10,892 bases of DNA, taken from positions 1 to 10,892 of the forward strand of contig JAGVQF010000159.1 of NCBI GenBank assembly GCA_020051815.1. The letters run 5' to 3'. Positions 1 through 6,782 of the stretch are shown here, in pieces. This stretch comes from Candidatus Saganbacteria bacterium (GTDB taxonomy: Bacteria > Margulisbacteria > WOR-1 > O2-12-FULL-45-9 > XYB2-FULL-48-7). Numbering within the stretch: the stretch's first letter is position 1; each line of letters opens with the position of its first letter. Under the pieces are notes generated by a model. The model saw only the letters and a program-made list of their open reading frames with translations, made no database searches and was not told the DNA's origin. The position numbers and the translations under genes were made by a program.

Positions 1-658
1 CGGAGCGCCTCATCAGCTCCAGGCCGACGGAAGGCTGGTCAGCGCCCAGCAGCTTGACCAACTCGTCGTGGAACCGCTCGGCCGAGACTTTTTTGACGAT
101 CTGTAAAGTTTTCCCGATCGCCTCGAATGTTTTCGGCTCGATCGAAAAATTAAGCCGGGCGGCGAAACGGCAGGCCCTGACCGGGCGCAGACCGTCCTCG
201 GAGAAGCGCAGGGCCGGGTCGCCGACGCTCCTGATGATCTTGTTCTTTAGGTCGGCCCGGCCGTCAAAATCATCGATCAGCTCGCCGGTCTCGGGGTCAT
301 AGGCCAGGGCGTTGATCGTAAAATCGCGCCGTGAGAGGTCTTTGTGGATATCGTCGGTGAAGCGGACGTTTGAGGGGTGGCGGCCGTCGACATATTTCTC
401 GTCCGAGCGGAAGGTCGTCACCTCGTACTGCCCGTCGGGGAGCAGAACGGTCACCGTGCCATAGTCGATCCCGGTGGGAATGGTTTTCTTAAAAAGTTTC
501 GCAACGGCTTCCGGCCGGGCGCTGGTGGTGATGTCCCACTCCAAAGGAGTTAAGCCCAGCAGGGAATCGCGCACGCAACCGCCGACCAGGTAGGCGAGGA
601 AACCCCGGTTTTTGAGGGTTTTGATGATCTCGGCCGCTCCGGCTTTTGTCTCGATCAT
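1..658 (-). CDS. CCA-adding enzyme / poly(A) polymerase family nucleotidyltransferase (5' part; C-terminus off the window)
   Basis: The 219 visible residues are the head and neck of a class II tRNA nucleotidyltransferase/poly(A) polymerase, which adds CCA (or A tails) to RNA 3' ends in the cytoplasm. Seen: LVGGCVRD at residues 24-31, the catalytic block EWDITTSA at 40-47, RRDFTINA at 110-117, and the nucleotide-selecting motif RFSEDGLRPVRACRFAARL from 151. The first metal-binding position is Glu40 where the family usually has Asp (DxD); Asp42 is kept. The ATG at 658 is chosen because the family motif starts soon after it and a TATAAT lies nine bases upstream. The gene is divergent from the glycosyltransferase at 724. 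A CCA-adding role would fit the tmRNA in this window, whose CCA is not encoded. CCA-adding and poly(A)-adding members cannot be separated from this fragment; the family call is firm. Confidence 0.93.
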   Translation of the reverse strand, partial: MIETKAGAAEIIKTLKNRGFLAYLVGGCVRDSLLGLTPLEWDITTSARPEAVAKLFKKTIPTGIDYGTVTVLLPDGQYEVTTFRSDEKYVDGRHPSNVRFTDDIHKDLSRRDFTINALAYDPETGELIDDFDGRADLKNKIIRSVGDPALRFSEDGLRPVRACRFAARLNFSIEPKTFEAIGKTLQIVKKVSAERFHDELVKLLGADQPSVGLELMRRS

Positions 659-667
659 GGGATAATT

Positions 668-673
668 ATTATA
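668..673 (-). promoter_or_regulatory. -10 box (TATAAT) for the nucleotidyltransferase gene
   Basis: A perfect TATAAT reads on the minus strand, ending nine bases before the ATG at 658. Transcription would start only two or three bases before the start codon, so the mRNA would be almost leaderless. No convincing -35 is seen at the normal spacing. Confidence 0.5.
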
Positions 674-687
674 TCACGGTTATGTTA

Positions 688-716
688 TTGACCGCGTGGA
701 GGATTGGCCCTATAAT
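688..716 (+). promoter_or_regulatory. Sigma-70-type promoter for the glycosyltransferase gene
   Basis: TTGACC (688-693) and TATAAT (711-716) are separated by exactly 17 bases, the ideal sigma-70 spacing. Only seven bases (717-723) lie between the -10 box and the ATG at 724, so transcription should begin at or next to the start codon. This supports the start at 724 over an in-frame ATG at 646, which would overlap the divergent gene. Confidence 0.75.
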
Positions 717-723
717 ATCAGCC

Positions 724-2292
724 ATGAAAATCTCGGCCTTTCAGAAAGGGTTGCTGATCACGCTTATCCTTTTTATTTTTCTCGGCGGCACGCTCCTGGT
801 CACGCGCCTGATCATGGCCGATGCTTTTTCCAAAGAAGAGGCCCAGCACGCCCTCTACGGCCTCCATCTCTACAAAGACATCAGGGCGCTCGATTGGGGC
901 GCTTTTTGGTACGATACCAACCGCCAGGTCTTCTGGCCGTTTTTCCATTCCTGGATCCAGGCGCTCTTTTTCCTTGTTCTGGGGGTGAGCGCTTTTTCCG
1001 CCAGGTTTTTGAGCTTTGTCATCTTTTTCGCCACTCTAATAATGATTTACGCGGTCTGCGCCCGCTTTTCGCAAAAGTCTGGCTGGCAGATCGGCCTTAT
1101 CGCCGTTACGATGGCGCTGACATCGCCGATGATGACGAGATACGCCGTGGAGAACGGCCTCGAAGGCCTGGGCGCCCTGATCTTTCTCTCGACCTTTTAC
1201 GTTTACTCGATCTATGAAGAGAGAAAACTGACCTATGAATATGTCCTGCTGGCCGCTCTCTTGGGCCTCTCGATCTATACCAATTACCTCTACGCCTACC
1301 TGATCCTGCCGGCCTTTATCGTCATGTCGCTGGGCAAGCTGGGGCCGCTTATCGTGCAGATCTCCTCGCTGCGCCGGAAAGGGGAGAAGGCCGCGCTCGA
1401 CTTTTTGTGGTGGGCCTATCGCAAGCTGATCGTCCTGATCGTCCTGACTATCCTGGTGGCGGCCTGGTTCTTTACCAACACCTTTTCGCGCAAAATTCTC
1501 CTGTTACTGCAGGCGATCTTCCGCTACTCCGGCGGGGAGCAGGTCGGCGGGCTCTGGAACAATATCAGCTATTATCCGAAAGCCATTATTAATAGCTACA
1601 CTTTTTCGCCCTGGCTGGGGCTCCTGATCTTTGCTTCGCTCTTTCTCCCATTCCTGGGTTTAAAATACCGCCATTTCGGTAAGCTTTATACTTTCATCTG
1701 GACCGCTCTTATCCTCCTGACGCTGACGATCCAGACCAAGGCGCCGCAGTTCATTTATATCATCGCGCCGTTCCTGCTTATTGTTTTCTCGATCGCCGTT
1801 TCTTATTTCACCGAAAACGCGCGCAAGTTCGGGCCGGTGGTTTTGCTGGCGATCTTTTTGCCGTCTCTCCTCTCGGCGCCGCGGCTTGTTTCCCTTTATT
1901 TGCCGGAGCGGCCGCGCGAGAGCATGGTTGACGTGCTCGATTACTTCCAGCGCCAGCTTTTGCCGCGCAATCCGATCGCCTCGTCAGTCAATCTTCAGCA
2001 TCTCAATTCAGAAGGGATAGCTTTCCGGTTCTGGGACTGGAACGCGCCGGTCCTCGCCGACCCGGCCGTCGGCCCGGACGAGATGTTTAACAGCGCCAAA
2101 TATTTCATGACCGTTTCTCTTGACAGCGCCAGCCCTTACGGCAATGAGATATTGGACGACAATATCTTTCTCTGGAACGCTTTTCTCTCGGAGAAACAGA
2201 GGCTAGGCGAGATCAGGGAATTTGGCGCCCGGCGGTTCGAAACGATCGGCGTCACCGCCGCCATTTACGAGAAGAAAGAAGATTCAAGGTGA
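724..2292 (+). CDS. GT-C membrane glycosyltransferase, PMT/ArnT (GT39-like) family
   Basis: A 522-residue polytopic membrane protein resembling the dolichyl-phosphate-mannose/ArnT-type glycosyltransferases, which move a sugar from a lipid-phosphate carrier to a target outside the membrane. Seen: an N-terminal hydrophobic helix (about residues 9-30), then a first outer loop with Asp33, Glu38 and Glu39 (SKEEAQHALYG), in the place where the family carries its catalytic acidic residues. A long series of hydrophobic helices runs to about residue 400, followed by a soluble C-terminal part of about 110 residues. The usual D-E pair is not strict here, so the catalytic acid is uncertain. Donor and acceptor cannot be told. 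The stop TGA overlaps the GTG start of the kinase gene (GTGA), so the two are likely translated from one message. Confidence 0.75.
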   Translation: MKISAFQKGLLITLILFIFLGGTLLVTRLIMADAFSKEEAQHALYGLHLYKDIRALDWGAFWYDTNRQVFWPFFHSWIQALFFLVLGVSAFSARFLSFVIFFATLIMIYAVCARFSQKSGWQIGLIAVTMALTSPMMTRYAVENGLEGLGALIFLSTFYVYSIYEERKLTYEYVLLAALLGLSIYTNYLYAYLILPAFIVMSLGKLGPLIVQISSLRRKGEKAALDFLWWAYRKLIVLIVLTILVAAWFFTNTFSRKILLLLQAIFRYSGGEQVGGLWNNISYYPKAIINSYTFSPWLGLLIFASLFLPFLGLKYRHFGKLYTFIWTALILLTLTIQTKAPQFIYIIAPFLLIVFSIAVSYFTENARKFGPVVLLAIFLPSLLSAPRLVSLYLPERPRESMVDVLDYFQRQLLPRNPIASSVNLQHLNSEGIAFRFWDWNAPVLADPAVGPDEMFNSAKYFMTVSLDSASPYGNEILDDNIFLWNAFLSEKQRLGEIREFGARRFETIGVTAAIYEKKEDSR

Positions 2293-2957
2293 ATCCCCTC
2301 CCGGAAAATCGGCCGGACCGGCTGCAGCGCCTGGCTTCGCTGGGCCTTTTGGCCGCCGGGGTCGCCCATGAGATCCGCAATCCCCTCTCGGTCATGCGTT
2401 CGGAGACGGAGCGCCTGGCCGACACGCCGCGCGACCTTGACTATCTAAAGCGGCATCGCGACCTGATGCTCAAGCACATCGACCGCCTCGACGGCATTGT
2501 GAAGAAGATCCTGGGGCTATCCAAAAATAAAGATAAGCAGCAGGTCGAGGTCGACCTGAACGAAGTGATCGAGACAACTCTGCAGTTCTTCGCGTTCAAG
2601 CGCGTGGCCATAAAAAAAGAACTCAAGCCGACGCCAAAGGTCAAGGGTGATCCTGGCGAACTGCAGGAGGTCTTTATCAATCTGATCCAGAACGCGCTGG
2701 ACGCCATGCCCGACGGCGGAGAGCTCCGCCTGCGCGCCAATACCACCGGCGGCCGCGCGGCGGTCGAGATCTCCGATACCGGCAAGGGGATGAGCGAAGA
2801 GACAAGCCGTAAGATCTTTGATCCTTTTTATTCCACGCGTGAAGCGGGGGTGGGGCTGGGCCTCTCGATCGTTGAGCGGATCGTGCGCGAGCACGGCGGC
2901 ACCATCTCGGTTGAGAGCAATGTAGGGAAGGGAACGACCTTTAAGCTGCTGTTTTAG
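2289..2957 (+). CDS. Small cytosolic sensor histidine kinase (NtrB-like core, no sensor domain)
   Basis: A 222-residue protein that is almost only a kinase core. HisKA dimerisation domain at about 12-76, with the H-box AHEIRNPL (phospho-acceptor His27). HATPase_c domain at about 118-222, with the N-box (Asn131, Asn135), G1 box DTGKGM (163-168), F-box IFDPFYST (177-183) and G2 box GVGLGL (187-192). There is no membrane segment, PAS or GAF domain, so the input must come through a partner or from the cytoplasm. It starts with GTG inside the TGA stop of the upstream glycosyltransferase gene (GTGA), a coupling arrangement; no strong Shine-Dalgarno site is visible. It converges on a response regulator gene 25 bases away, its likely partner. 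Confidence 0.92.
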   Translation: MNPLPENRPDRLQRLASLGLLAAGVAHEIRNPLSVMRSETERLADTPRDLDYLKRHRDLMLKHIDRLDGIVKKILGLSKNKDKQQVEVDLNEVIETTLQFFAFKRVAIKKELKPTPKVKGDPGELQEVFINLIQNALDAMPDGGELRLRANTTGGRAAVEISDTGKGMSEETSRKIFDPFYSTREAGVGLGLSIVERIVREHGGTISVESNVGKGTTFKLLF

Positions 2958-2982
2958 CTCTAAGTATTGAGCGGTTTATAGC

Positions 2983-3459
2983 TTACAACTTAGGACTTTT
3001 CTTGAACTCTTCTTTTTTCTCGATGTGCTTCTCAAAAGTGTCAAGGACCATTTTTGTCTCTTTGCCGGCGAAAAAATTGTTGATGGTCAAGAGGAGATCG
3101 TCGCGTTTGAACGGTTTCCGGATATAGTTGATCACAAAGCCCGAAGTGGCGCGATCCCATTTCTCCTCGTCTTCGTAGGCGGTCAGCATGGCAATGCCGA
3201 TATCCTCGCCGAAGTTCTTGCGGATCTTCTCGAGCAGCTGCAGGCCGTCGACCCCCGGCATCTTGATATCAAGAAAGATCAGCCGGATCTTGTTGCCGCC
3301 CAGGCCTAAAAAAGTTTTGTGTTTTGAGAGCTGGTCGAGCGCCTCTTTGGCCGAGTAGGCGGCGACCACCTCGTATTCTTTTATTTCTTTGATCGTTTCG
3401 GCGATCGAATTAGCCAGATCGACTTCATCGTCCACGACCATGATCACAGGTTTAGCCAT
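2983..3459 (-). CDS. Stand-alone response regulator (REC domain only)
   Basis: A 158-residue receiver protein. Seen: the acidic pair Asp10-Asp11, phospho-acceptor Asp64 in LIFLDIKMPG, switch Thr93 in AMLTAYE, and Lys115-Pro116 in IRKPF. Residues 46-57 form a slightly long loop before the phosphorylation strand. After residue 130 there is only a charged, probably helical tail (KETKMVLDTFEKHIEKKEE), with no DNA-binding or enzymatic output domain. It would therefore act through protein contact or as a phosphorelay step. It faces the adjacent histidine kinase tail to tail, so the pair is not co-transcribed. The start is well supported by an AGGAGGT site seven bases upstream. The target is unknown. 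Confidence 0.93.
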   Translation of the reverse strand: MAKPVIMVVDDEVDLANSIAETIKEIKEYEVVAAYSAKEALDQLSKHKTFLGLGGNKIRLIFLDIKMPGVDGLQLLEKIRKNFGEDIGIAMLTAYEDEEKWDRATSGFVINYIRKPFKRDDLLLTINNFFAGKETKMVLDTFEKHIEKKEEFKKSPKL

Positions 3460-3466
3460 TTTGATT

Positions 3467-3473
3467 ACCTCCT
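3467..3473 (-). promoter_or_regulatory. Strong Shine-Dalgarno site of the response regulator gene
   Basis: AGGAGGT on the minus strand lies seven bases before the ATG at 3459. It is the strongest ribosome-binding site I see in the window. It contrasts with several genes here whose start codon sits almost on the promoter, so this gene must have a true 5' leader. Confidence 0.8.
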
Positions 3474-3527
3474 GACTGGCGATATTTTCGCACGAAGGCG
3501 GACGAAAAGCAACCGGGAAACTATGCA

Positions 3528-3598
3528 GCCCTCACCCCTGCCTGCCGGCAGGCAGGCGCTGTCGCCAACCGTCCCCCCTCTCCCAGAGGGAGAGGGGG
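3528..3598 (+). repeat. REP-like palindromic unit A, split by a 20-bp palindrome
   Basis: The unit begins GCCCTCACC and ends in a perfect hairpin: CCCCCTCTCCC (3574-3584), loop AGA, GGGAGAGGGGG (3588-3598). Its inner part (CGCTGTCGCC, then AACCGTCCCCC) matches unit C at 7399-7448 almost base for base once the palindrome at 3537-3556 is removed. It lies head to head with unit B (3614-3664), as in the paired arrangement of REP/BIME elements. No U-tract follows the hairpin, so it is not an obvious terminator. Confidence 0.85.
3537..3556. repeat. 20-bp perfect palindrome nested in REP-like unit A
   Basis: The half-site CCTGCCTGCC is followed directly by its exact reverse complement, centred between 3546 and 3547. 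The palindrome sits precisely between GCCCTCACC and CGCTG of the surrounding unit; in unit C these two blocks are contiguous. It therefore looks like a separate short mobile or amplifiable palindrome inserted into the repeat. Confidence 0.85.
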
Positions 3599-3613
3599 AA
3601 GACAATTGTATTT

Positions 3614-3664
3614 CCCTTCTCCCTCTGGGAGAAGGGCGTAGGCTTCACTCTAGCGGATGAGGGC
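3614..3664 (-). repeat. REP-like palindromic unit B (inverted relative to unit A)
   Basis: Read on the minus strand this 51-bp unit starts GCCCTCATCCGCTAG and ends in a perfect 10-bp hairpin, CCCTTCTCCC, loop AGA, GGGAGAAGGG. It shares the head block and the hairpin with units A and C but is more diverged in between, and its stem has TTC/GAA where A and C have CTC/GAG. Fifteen bases containing CAATTG separate it from unit A. Confidence 0.8.
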
Positions 3665-3679
3665 TGATGATAAGTGTGA

Positions 3680-3685
3680 TAAAAT
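3680..3685 (+). promoter_or_regulatory. Possible -10 box for the DUF4015 gene operon
   Basis: TAAAAT ends six bases before the ATG at 3692 and just past REP-like unit B. The preceding bases give TGTGATAAAAT, resembling an extended -10. No clear -35 is seen. As at 711-716 and 8577-8582, it would produce a nearly leaderless mRNA. Confidence 0.4.
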
Positions 3686-3691
3686 ACCATA

Positions 3692-4765
3692 ATGAAGCGC
3701 ACCATGTTCATGGCACCGGTCTTTCTCCTGGTCTTTTTCGTCCCGGCCTTTTTGCCGCAGTCGGTTGAAAAGGAGTTCACCAAACAAAAGCGTGTCTCGC
3801 AGCGCGGTATTTATGTCACTGCCTGGGTGGCGCGGCTGCCGAAAAGATTTAACGCGCTCAAAGCGGAGTGCAAAACGGCCGGCCTTAACACTTTTGTGAT
3901 TGATGCCAAGGAGATGATCAGCCGGCCGTATCTCGAGCTGGCGCGCCAGCGCAAACTGACGCCCGAAACAAAGGCGGCGGCCAACCCCTGGCTGGCGAAG
4001 CTCGCGGCCGAGCTTCACCGGGAAAATTTCATCCTCTCGGCGCGCATCGTCGTCTTTAAGGACGACCATCTTGTCCTGGCGCGGCCCGACCTCGGGGTTC
4101 ACTTGGGCGGCGGGCTCTATCGCGACAAGAAGGGGGGCAAGTGGCTTGATCCATACTCCGACGAGGCACGGTTATACAACGCGCTGATGGCCGAGACGGC
4201 GGCGCTCTCGGGCGTGGACGAAATACAGTTTGACTATATCCGCTTCCCGGCCGAGGGCGGAGCGAGGAACGCCAATTATCCCCACGCGAAGGAGGGAGTC
4301 ACAAAAGTCGATATCATCTGCGAATTCTTAAAGGATGTCCGGCGCCGGATCGACCCCTACAATACGTCGCTTGCGGTGGATATCTTTGGCGTGACCGCCT
4401 GGCAGAGCAAGATCGATATCGAAAGTTTGGGTCAGGACCTGAAAAGAATGGCACCGTACCTCGATGTCCTGTCGCCGATGTTATATCCGTCGCACTTTCA
4501 CGCCGGCTACGATGGTTTTGCCAACCCTGGGTCTGAACCGTACTACTTTATTAATACCGGGGTCAAGCAAGCCAAGGTGATCCTTTCGGGCGAGGCGACG
4601 GTACTCGTGCCCTGGCTCCAGGGCTTTAATATGGCTTCGCCGAACTTTGGGCCGAATTATATTAGAGAGCAGGTCAGGGCTTGCAAGGATGAGGGGCTCG
4701 AGGGGTTTCTAATTTGGAACGCCCGAAACGATTATAGTGTCTCATTCCGGGCATTGAGTAAATAA
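3692..4765 (+). CDS. Secreted putative glycoside hydrolase, DUF4015 family
   Basis: A 357-residue protein with an N-terminal export signal (MKRT then a hydrophobic stretch to about residue 22). It could be cleaved or act as an anchor. The rest matches what I know of the DUF4015 putative glycosidase family, a predicted TIM barrel. Seen: RGIYVTAWVA (38-47), VIDAKE (69-74), RIVVFKD (118-124), WLDPYSDEAR (151-160), VDEIQFDYIRFP (175-186), SLAVDIFGVTAW (226-237), DVLSPMLYPSHF (258-269) and a final GFLIWNARNDY (338-348). Asp71, Asp181 and Asp230 are candidate active-site acids by position at strand ends; this is inference. The substrate is unknown. Its stop codon is immediately followed by the MFS ATG, so it heads a three-gene unit. 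No Shine-Dalgarno site is visible. Confidence 0.8.
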   Translation: MKRTMFMAPVFLLVFFVPAFLPQSVEKEFTKQKRVSQRGIYVTAWVARLPKRFNALKAECKTAGLNTFVIDAKEMISRPYLELARQRKLTPETKAAANPWLAKLAAELHRENFILSARIVVFKDDHLVLARPDLGVHLGGGLYRDKKGGKWLDPYSDEARLYNALMAETAALSGVDEIQFDYIRFPAEGGARNANYPHAKEGVTKVDIICEFLKDVRRRIDPYNTSLAVDIFGVTAWQSKIDIESLGQDLKRMAPYLDVLSPMLYPSHFHAGYDGFANPGSEPYYFINTGVKQAKVILSGEATVLVPWLQGFNMASPNFGPNYIREQVRACKDEGLEGFLIWNARNDYSVSFRALSK

Positions 4766-5953
4766 ATGCGAATGGAAAAGAAAAATGTCTTCTGGCTGGG
4801 ACTGACCAGTTTACTGACCGATATCTCTTCGGAGATGGTCATGGCGCTCCTGCCGCTCTTTCTCGTTGATCTCGGGGCATCGCGCTCACTTGTCGGCCTG
4901 GTGGAGGGAGTGGCGGAGGCGACAGCCAGCTTCTTTAAGACCCTCTCCGGCTGGATCTCCGACTGCCTTAAGGTGCGCAAACCGATCGTGGTGGCGGGCT
5001 ACGCCCTCTCGACCGCGGTCAAGCCTTTTATCGCCCTGGCCAACACCTGGCCGCAGGTCCTGGGCGTGCGCTTTGTCGACCGGATTGGCAAGGGGATCCG
5101 CAACGCGCCGCGCGACGCCCTGATCGCCGACTCGGTCGAGCCGCATGAGCGCGGCCGGGCTTTCGGCCTGCAGAGGGGGATGGACACCGCTGGCGCTGTC
5201 ATCGGCACCTTGCTTGCCTCTTTCCTCATCTTTCTCTTCACACGCTACACCGACATGTCTGTGCTCACCCAATACCGGACGATCTTCTGGCTTTCGATCA
5301 TTCCCGGAGTTTTGGCGGTTTTGACGTTGTGGATATTTGTCAGGGATGTTGCGGCAAAAAAAGCGGAGGTCGGCGCGGCCGTCTCCTGGAGCTCGATCGA
5401 CTCCGGCTTTCGGGCCTTTCTCCTGGCGGCGGTGGTTTTTGAGTTCTCCAACTTCAGTTACGCCATCTTTATCCTGCGCGCCGCCAATCTGGGTGTGATT
5501 GTCGCTCTTATTCCGATCATCTACCTGGCTTACAATATAATATACAGTTTGCTGGCCCAGCCGTTCGGCGTGCTGGCCGACCGATTCGGCAAAAAACCGG
5601 TTTTGGCTTTTGGCTACGCGCTTTCGGCTCTTATGTGCCTTGGGTTTGCTCTCGCAATCCAGCCGGCGCATGCCTGGTTTCTCTTTTTAATGTACGGGGT
5701 GGCGATGGCGATTACCCAGACTACGCCCCGGGCTCTTTTAGCGGACATTGTGCCGCAGCAGCGGCTGGCGACAGCCTACGGCGTCTATTATATGCTGATC
5801 GGCCTGGTCGCGCTCCCCGCCTCGGCGATCGCTGGCCTCCTCTGGGACCGGTTCTCGCCGCTGGTCGCTTTTTCTTACGGGGCGGCGGCGGCGAGCGCGG
5901 CGGCTGTCCTGTTATTGCTACTCGTCCCCAACCGTGTTAAGCTGAAGCCGTGA
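4766..5953 (+). CDS. MFS transporter
   Basis: A 395-residue major facilitator superfamily permease with about 12 hydrophobic segments and a break near residue 205. Seen: the opening WLGLTSLLTDISSEMVMALLP (10-30) and the family block VDRIGKGIRNAPRDALIADS (104-123), in the place of the cytoplasmic loop between helices 2 and 3 or shortly after. PFGVLADRFGKKP in the second half is the matching repeat of the MFS loop motif. The substrate cannot be inferred. The ATG at 4766 abuts the upstream stop; an ATG two codons on (4772) is an alternative. The next gene starts within its stop (GTGA), so it is the middle gene of a tight run. Confidence 0.88.
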   Translation: MRMEKKNVFWLGLTSLLTDISSEMVMALLPLFLVDLGASRSLVGLVEGVAEATASFFKTLSGWISDCLKVRKPIVVAGYALSTAVKPFIALANTWPQVLGVRFVDRIGKGIRNAPRDALIADSVEPHERGRAFGLQRGMDTAGAVIGTLLASFLIFLFTRYTDMSVLTQYRTIFWLSIIPGVLAVLTLWIFVRDVAAKKAEVGAAVSWSSIDSGFRAFLLAAVVFEFSNFSYAIFILRAANLGVIVALIPIIYLAYNIIYSLLAQPFGVLADRFGKKPVLAFGYALSALMCLGFALAIQPAHAWFLFLMYGVAMAITQTTPRALLADIVPQQRLATAYGVYYMLIGLVALPASAIAGLLWDRFSPLVAFSYGAAAASAAAVLLLLLVPNRVKLKP

Positions 5954-6690
5954 CGCTGACCTGGATAATTATCAGCACGCTGATCATCAGTCTGATCTCG
6001 CTGGTCGGGGTCTTTACCCTGTCCCTGAAAGACGAGACCCTCCGGCGGACGCTCCTCCTCATGGTCGGGTTTTCAGCCGGGGCGCTGACTGGCGACGCTT
6101 TTTTGCATCTTTTGCCGCAAGCCCTCGAAAAGCTAAAGCCCGGCGAGGCTTTTCTCTTCGCCCTGGCCGGGTTCACCTTCTTTTTATTCCTGGAGAGGAT
6201 GCTCTACTGGCATCACTGTCATGAAGAGATCGCCTGCGACATCCACGCTTTTACTTATCTCAATATTATTGGCGACGGCCTGCACAACTTTATCGACGGG
6301 ATGCTGATCGCCGCCAGCTTTATCGTCAGCGTCCCCCTGGGGATCGCTACCGGCATCGCGGTCGCTTCGCACGAGATCCCGCAGGAGATCGGGGACTTCG
6401 GCATTTTGGTTTACGGCGGGTTTTCAAAACTCAAGGCCCTCTTCTTTAATCTGCTCTCCGCCCTGATGGCGGTCCTGGGCGGGGTGGTGGGCTTCTATCT
6501 GTCGGGAACCTTTGCCGGCCTGGCCCAGGCGCTTTTGCCGATCACCGCCGGCGGGTTTCTCTATATCGCGGCCTCGGACCTTGTCCCCGAGATGCACAAA
6601 GAGAAGAACAACTTCAAGGCCAACCTCGCCTTTGTCATGTTTATTCTGGGCGTGCTCTTTATGTGGGGCATGACTTTTCTGGAGCATTGA
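5950..6690 (+). CDS. ZIP family divalent-metal transporter
   Basis: A 246-residue protein of the ZIP (Zrt/Irt-like) family, which brings zinc or other divalent metals into the cytoplasm. About eight hydrophobic segments are visible. The two metal-path helices are clear: DGLHNFIDG (109-117, with His112, Asn113, Asp116) and SHEIPQEIGDF (140-150, with His141, Glu142, Glu146). A histidine-bearing loop HHCHEE (88-93) precedes them. Length is normal for the short bacterial class. The GTG start lies inside the TGA of the MFS gene (GTGA), implying translational coupling. Metal specificity is not readable. It runs convergently towards ssrA, with no obvious terminator between. Confidence 0.9.
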   Translation: MTLTWIIISTLIISLISLVGVFTLSLKDETLRRTLLLMVGFSAGALTGDAFLHLLPQALEKLKPGEAFLFALAGFTFFLFLERMLYWHHCHEEIACDIHAFTYLNIIGDGLHNFIDGMLIAASFIVSVPLGIATGIAVASHEIPQEIGDFGILVYGGFSKLKALFFNLLSALMAVLGGVVGFYLSGTFAGLAQALLPITAGGFLYIAASDLVPEMHKEKNNFKANLAFVMFILGVLFMWGMTFLEH

Positions 6691-6692
6691 AT

Positions 6693-6750
6693 GGGATATC
6701 AGGAAATCAGGTGATCAGGCAGTGGGGATCAGGGTATCGGGATATCAGGA
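6693..6750. repeat. Degenerate tandem ATCAGG-type repeat
   Basis: About 58 bases after the ZIP stop codon consist of loosely repeated ATCAGG-like words. A 12-bp block GGGATATCAGGA occurs at 6693-6704 and again at 6739-6750, with AATCAGG, GATCAGG and TATCGGG variants between. There is no reading frame or hairpin of note. Confidence 0.6.
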
Positions 6751-6762
6751 AGGACAAAAAAA

Positions 6763-6782
6763 TGGTGGAGCTGGGGGGAGTC
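6763..6782 (-). repeat. Partial duplicate of the tmRNA 3' end, with encoded CCA (att-like)
   Basis: Read on the minus strand this is GACTCCCCCCAGCTCCA followed by CCA and then seven Ts. The 17-bp block 6766-6782 is identical to 6888-6904, the last 17 encoded bases of ssrA (second half of the T-arm and acceptor strand). Unlike the functional copy it encodes CCA. Such 3'-end direct repeats are the usual scar of integrase-mediated insertion into tRNA or tmRNA genes, and this one lies 122 bp from the live copy. No integrase gene remains. Confidence 0.75.

Noticed and set aside
646..723. Upstream in-frame ATG at 646 for the glycosyltransferase
   Set aside because: It would overlap the divergent nucleotidyltransferase start and place the promoter TTGACC/TATAAT inside the coding region. 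The hydrophobic N-terminal helix follows naturally from 724.
2958..2994. Bidirectional terminator between the convergent kinase and regulator genes
   Set aside because: Only a 6-bp AT-rich inverted match (2960-2965 with 2988-2993) with a 22-base loop is present, too weak to call.
4886..5671. 261-codon open frame on the minus strand
   Set aside because: It is antisense to the MFS gene, has a highly charged composition without family features, and follows from the codon usage of the real gene.
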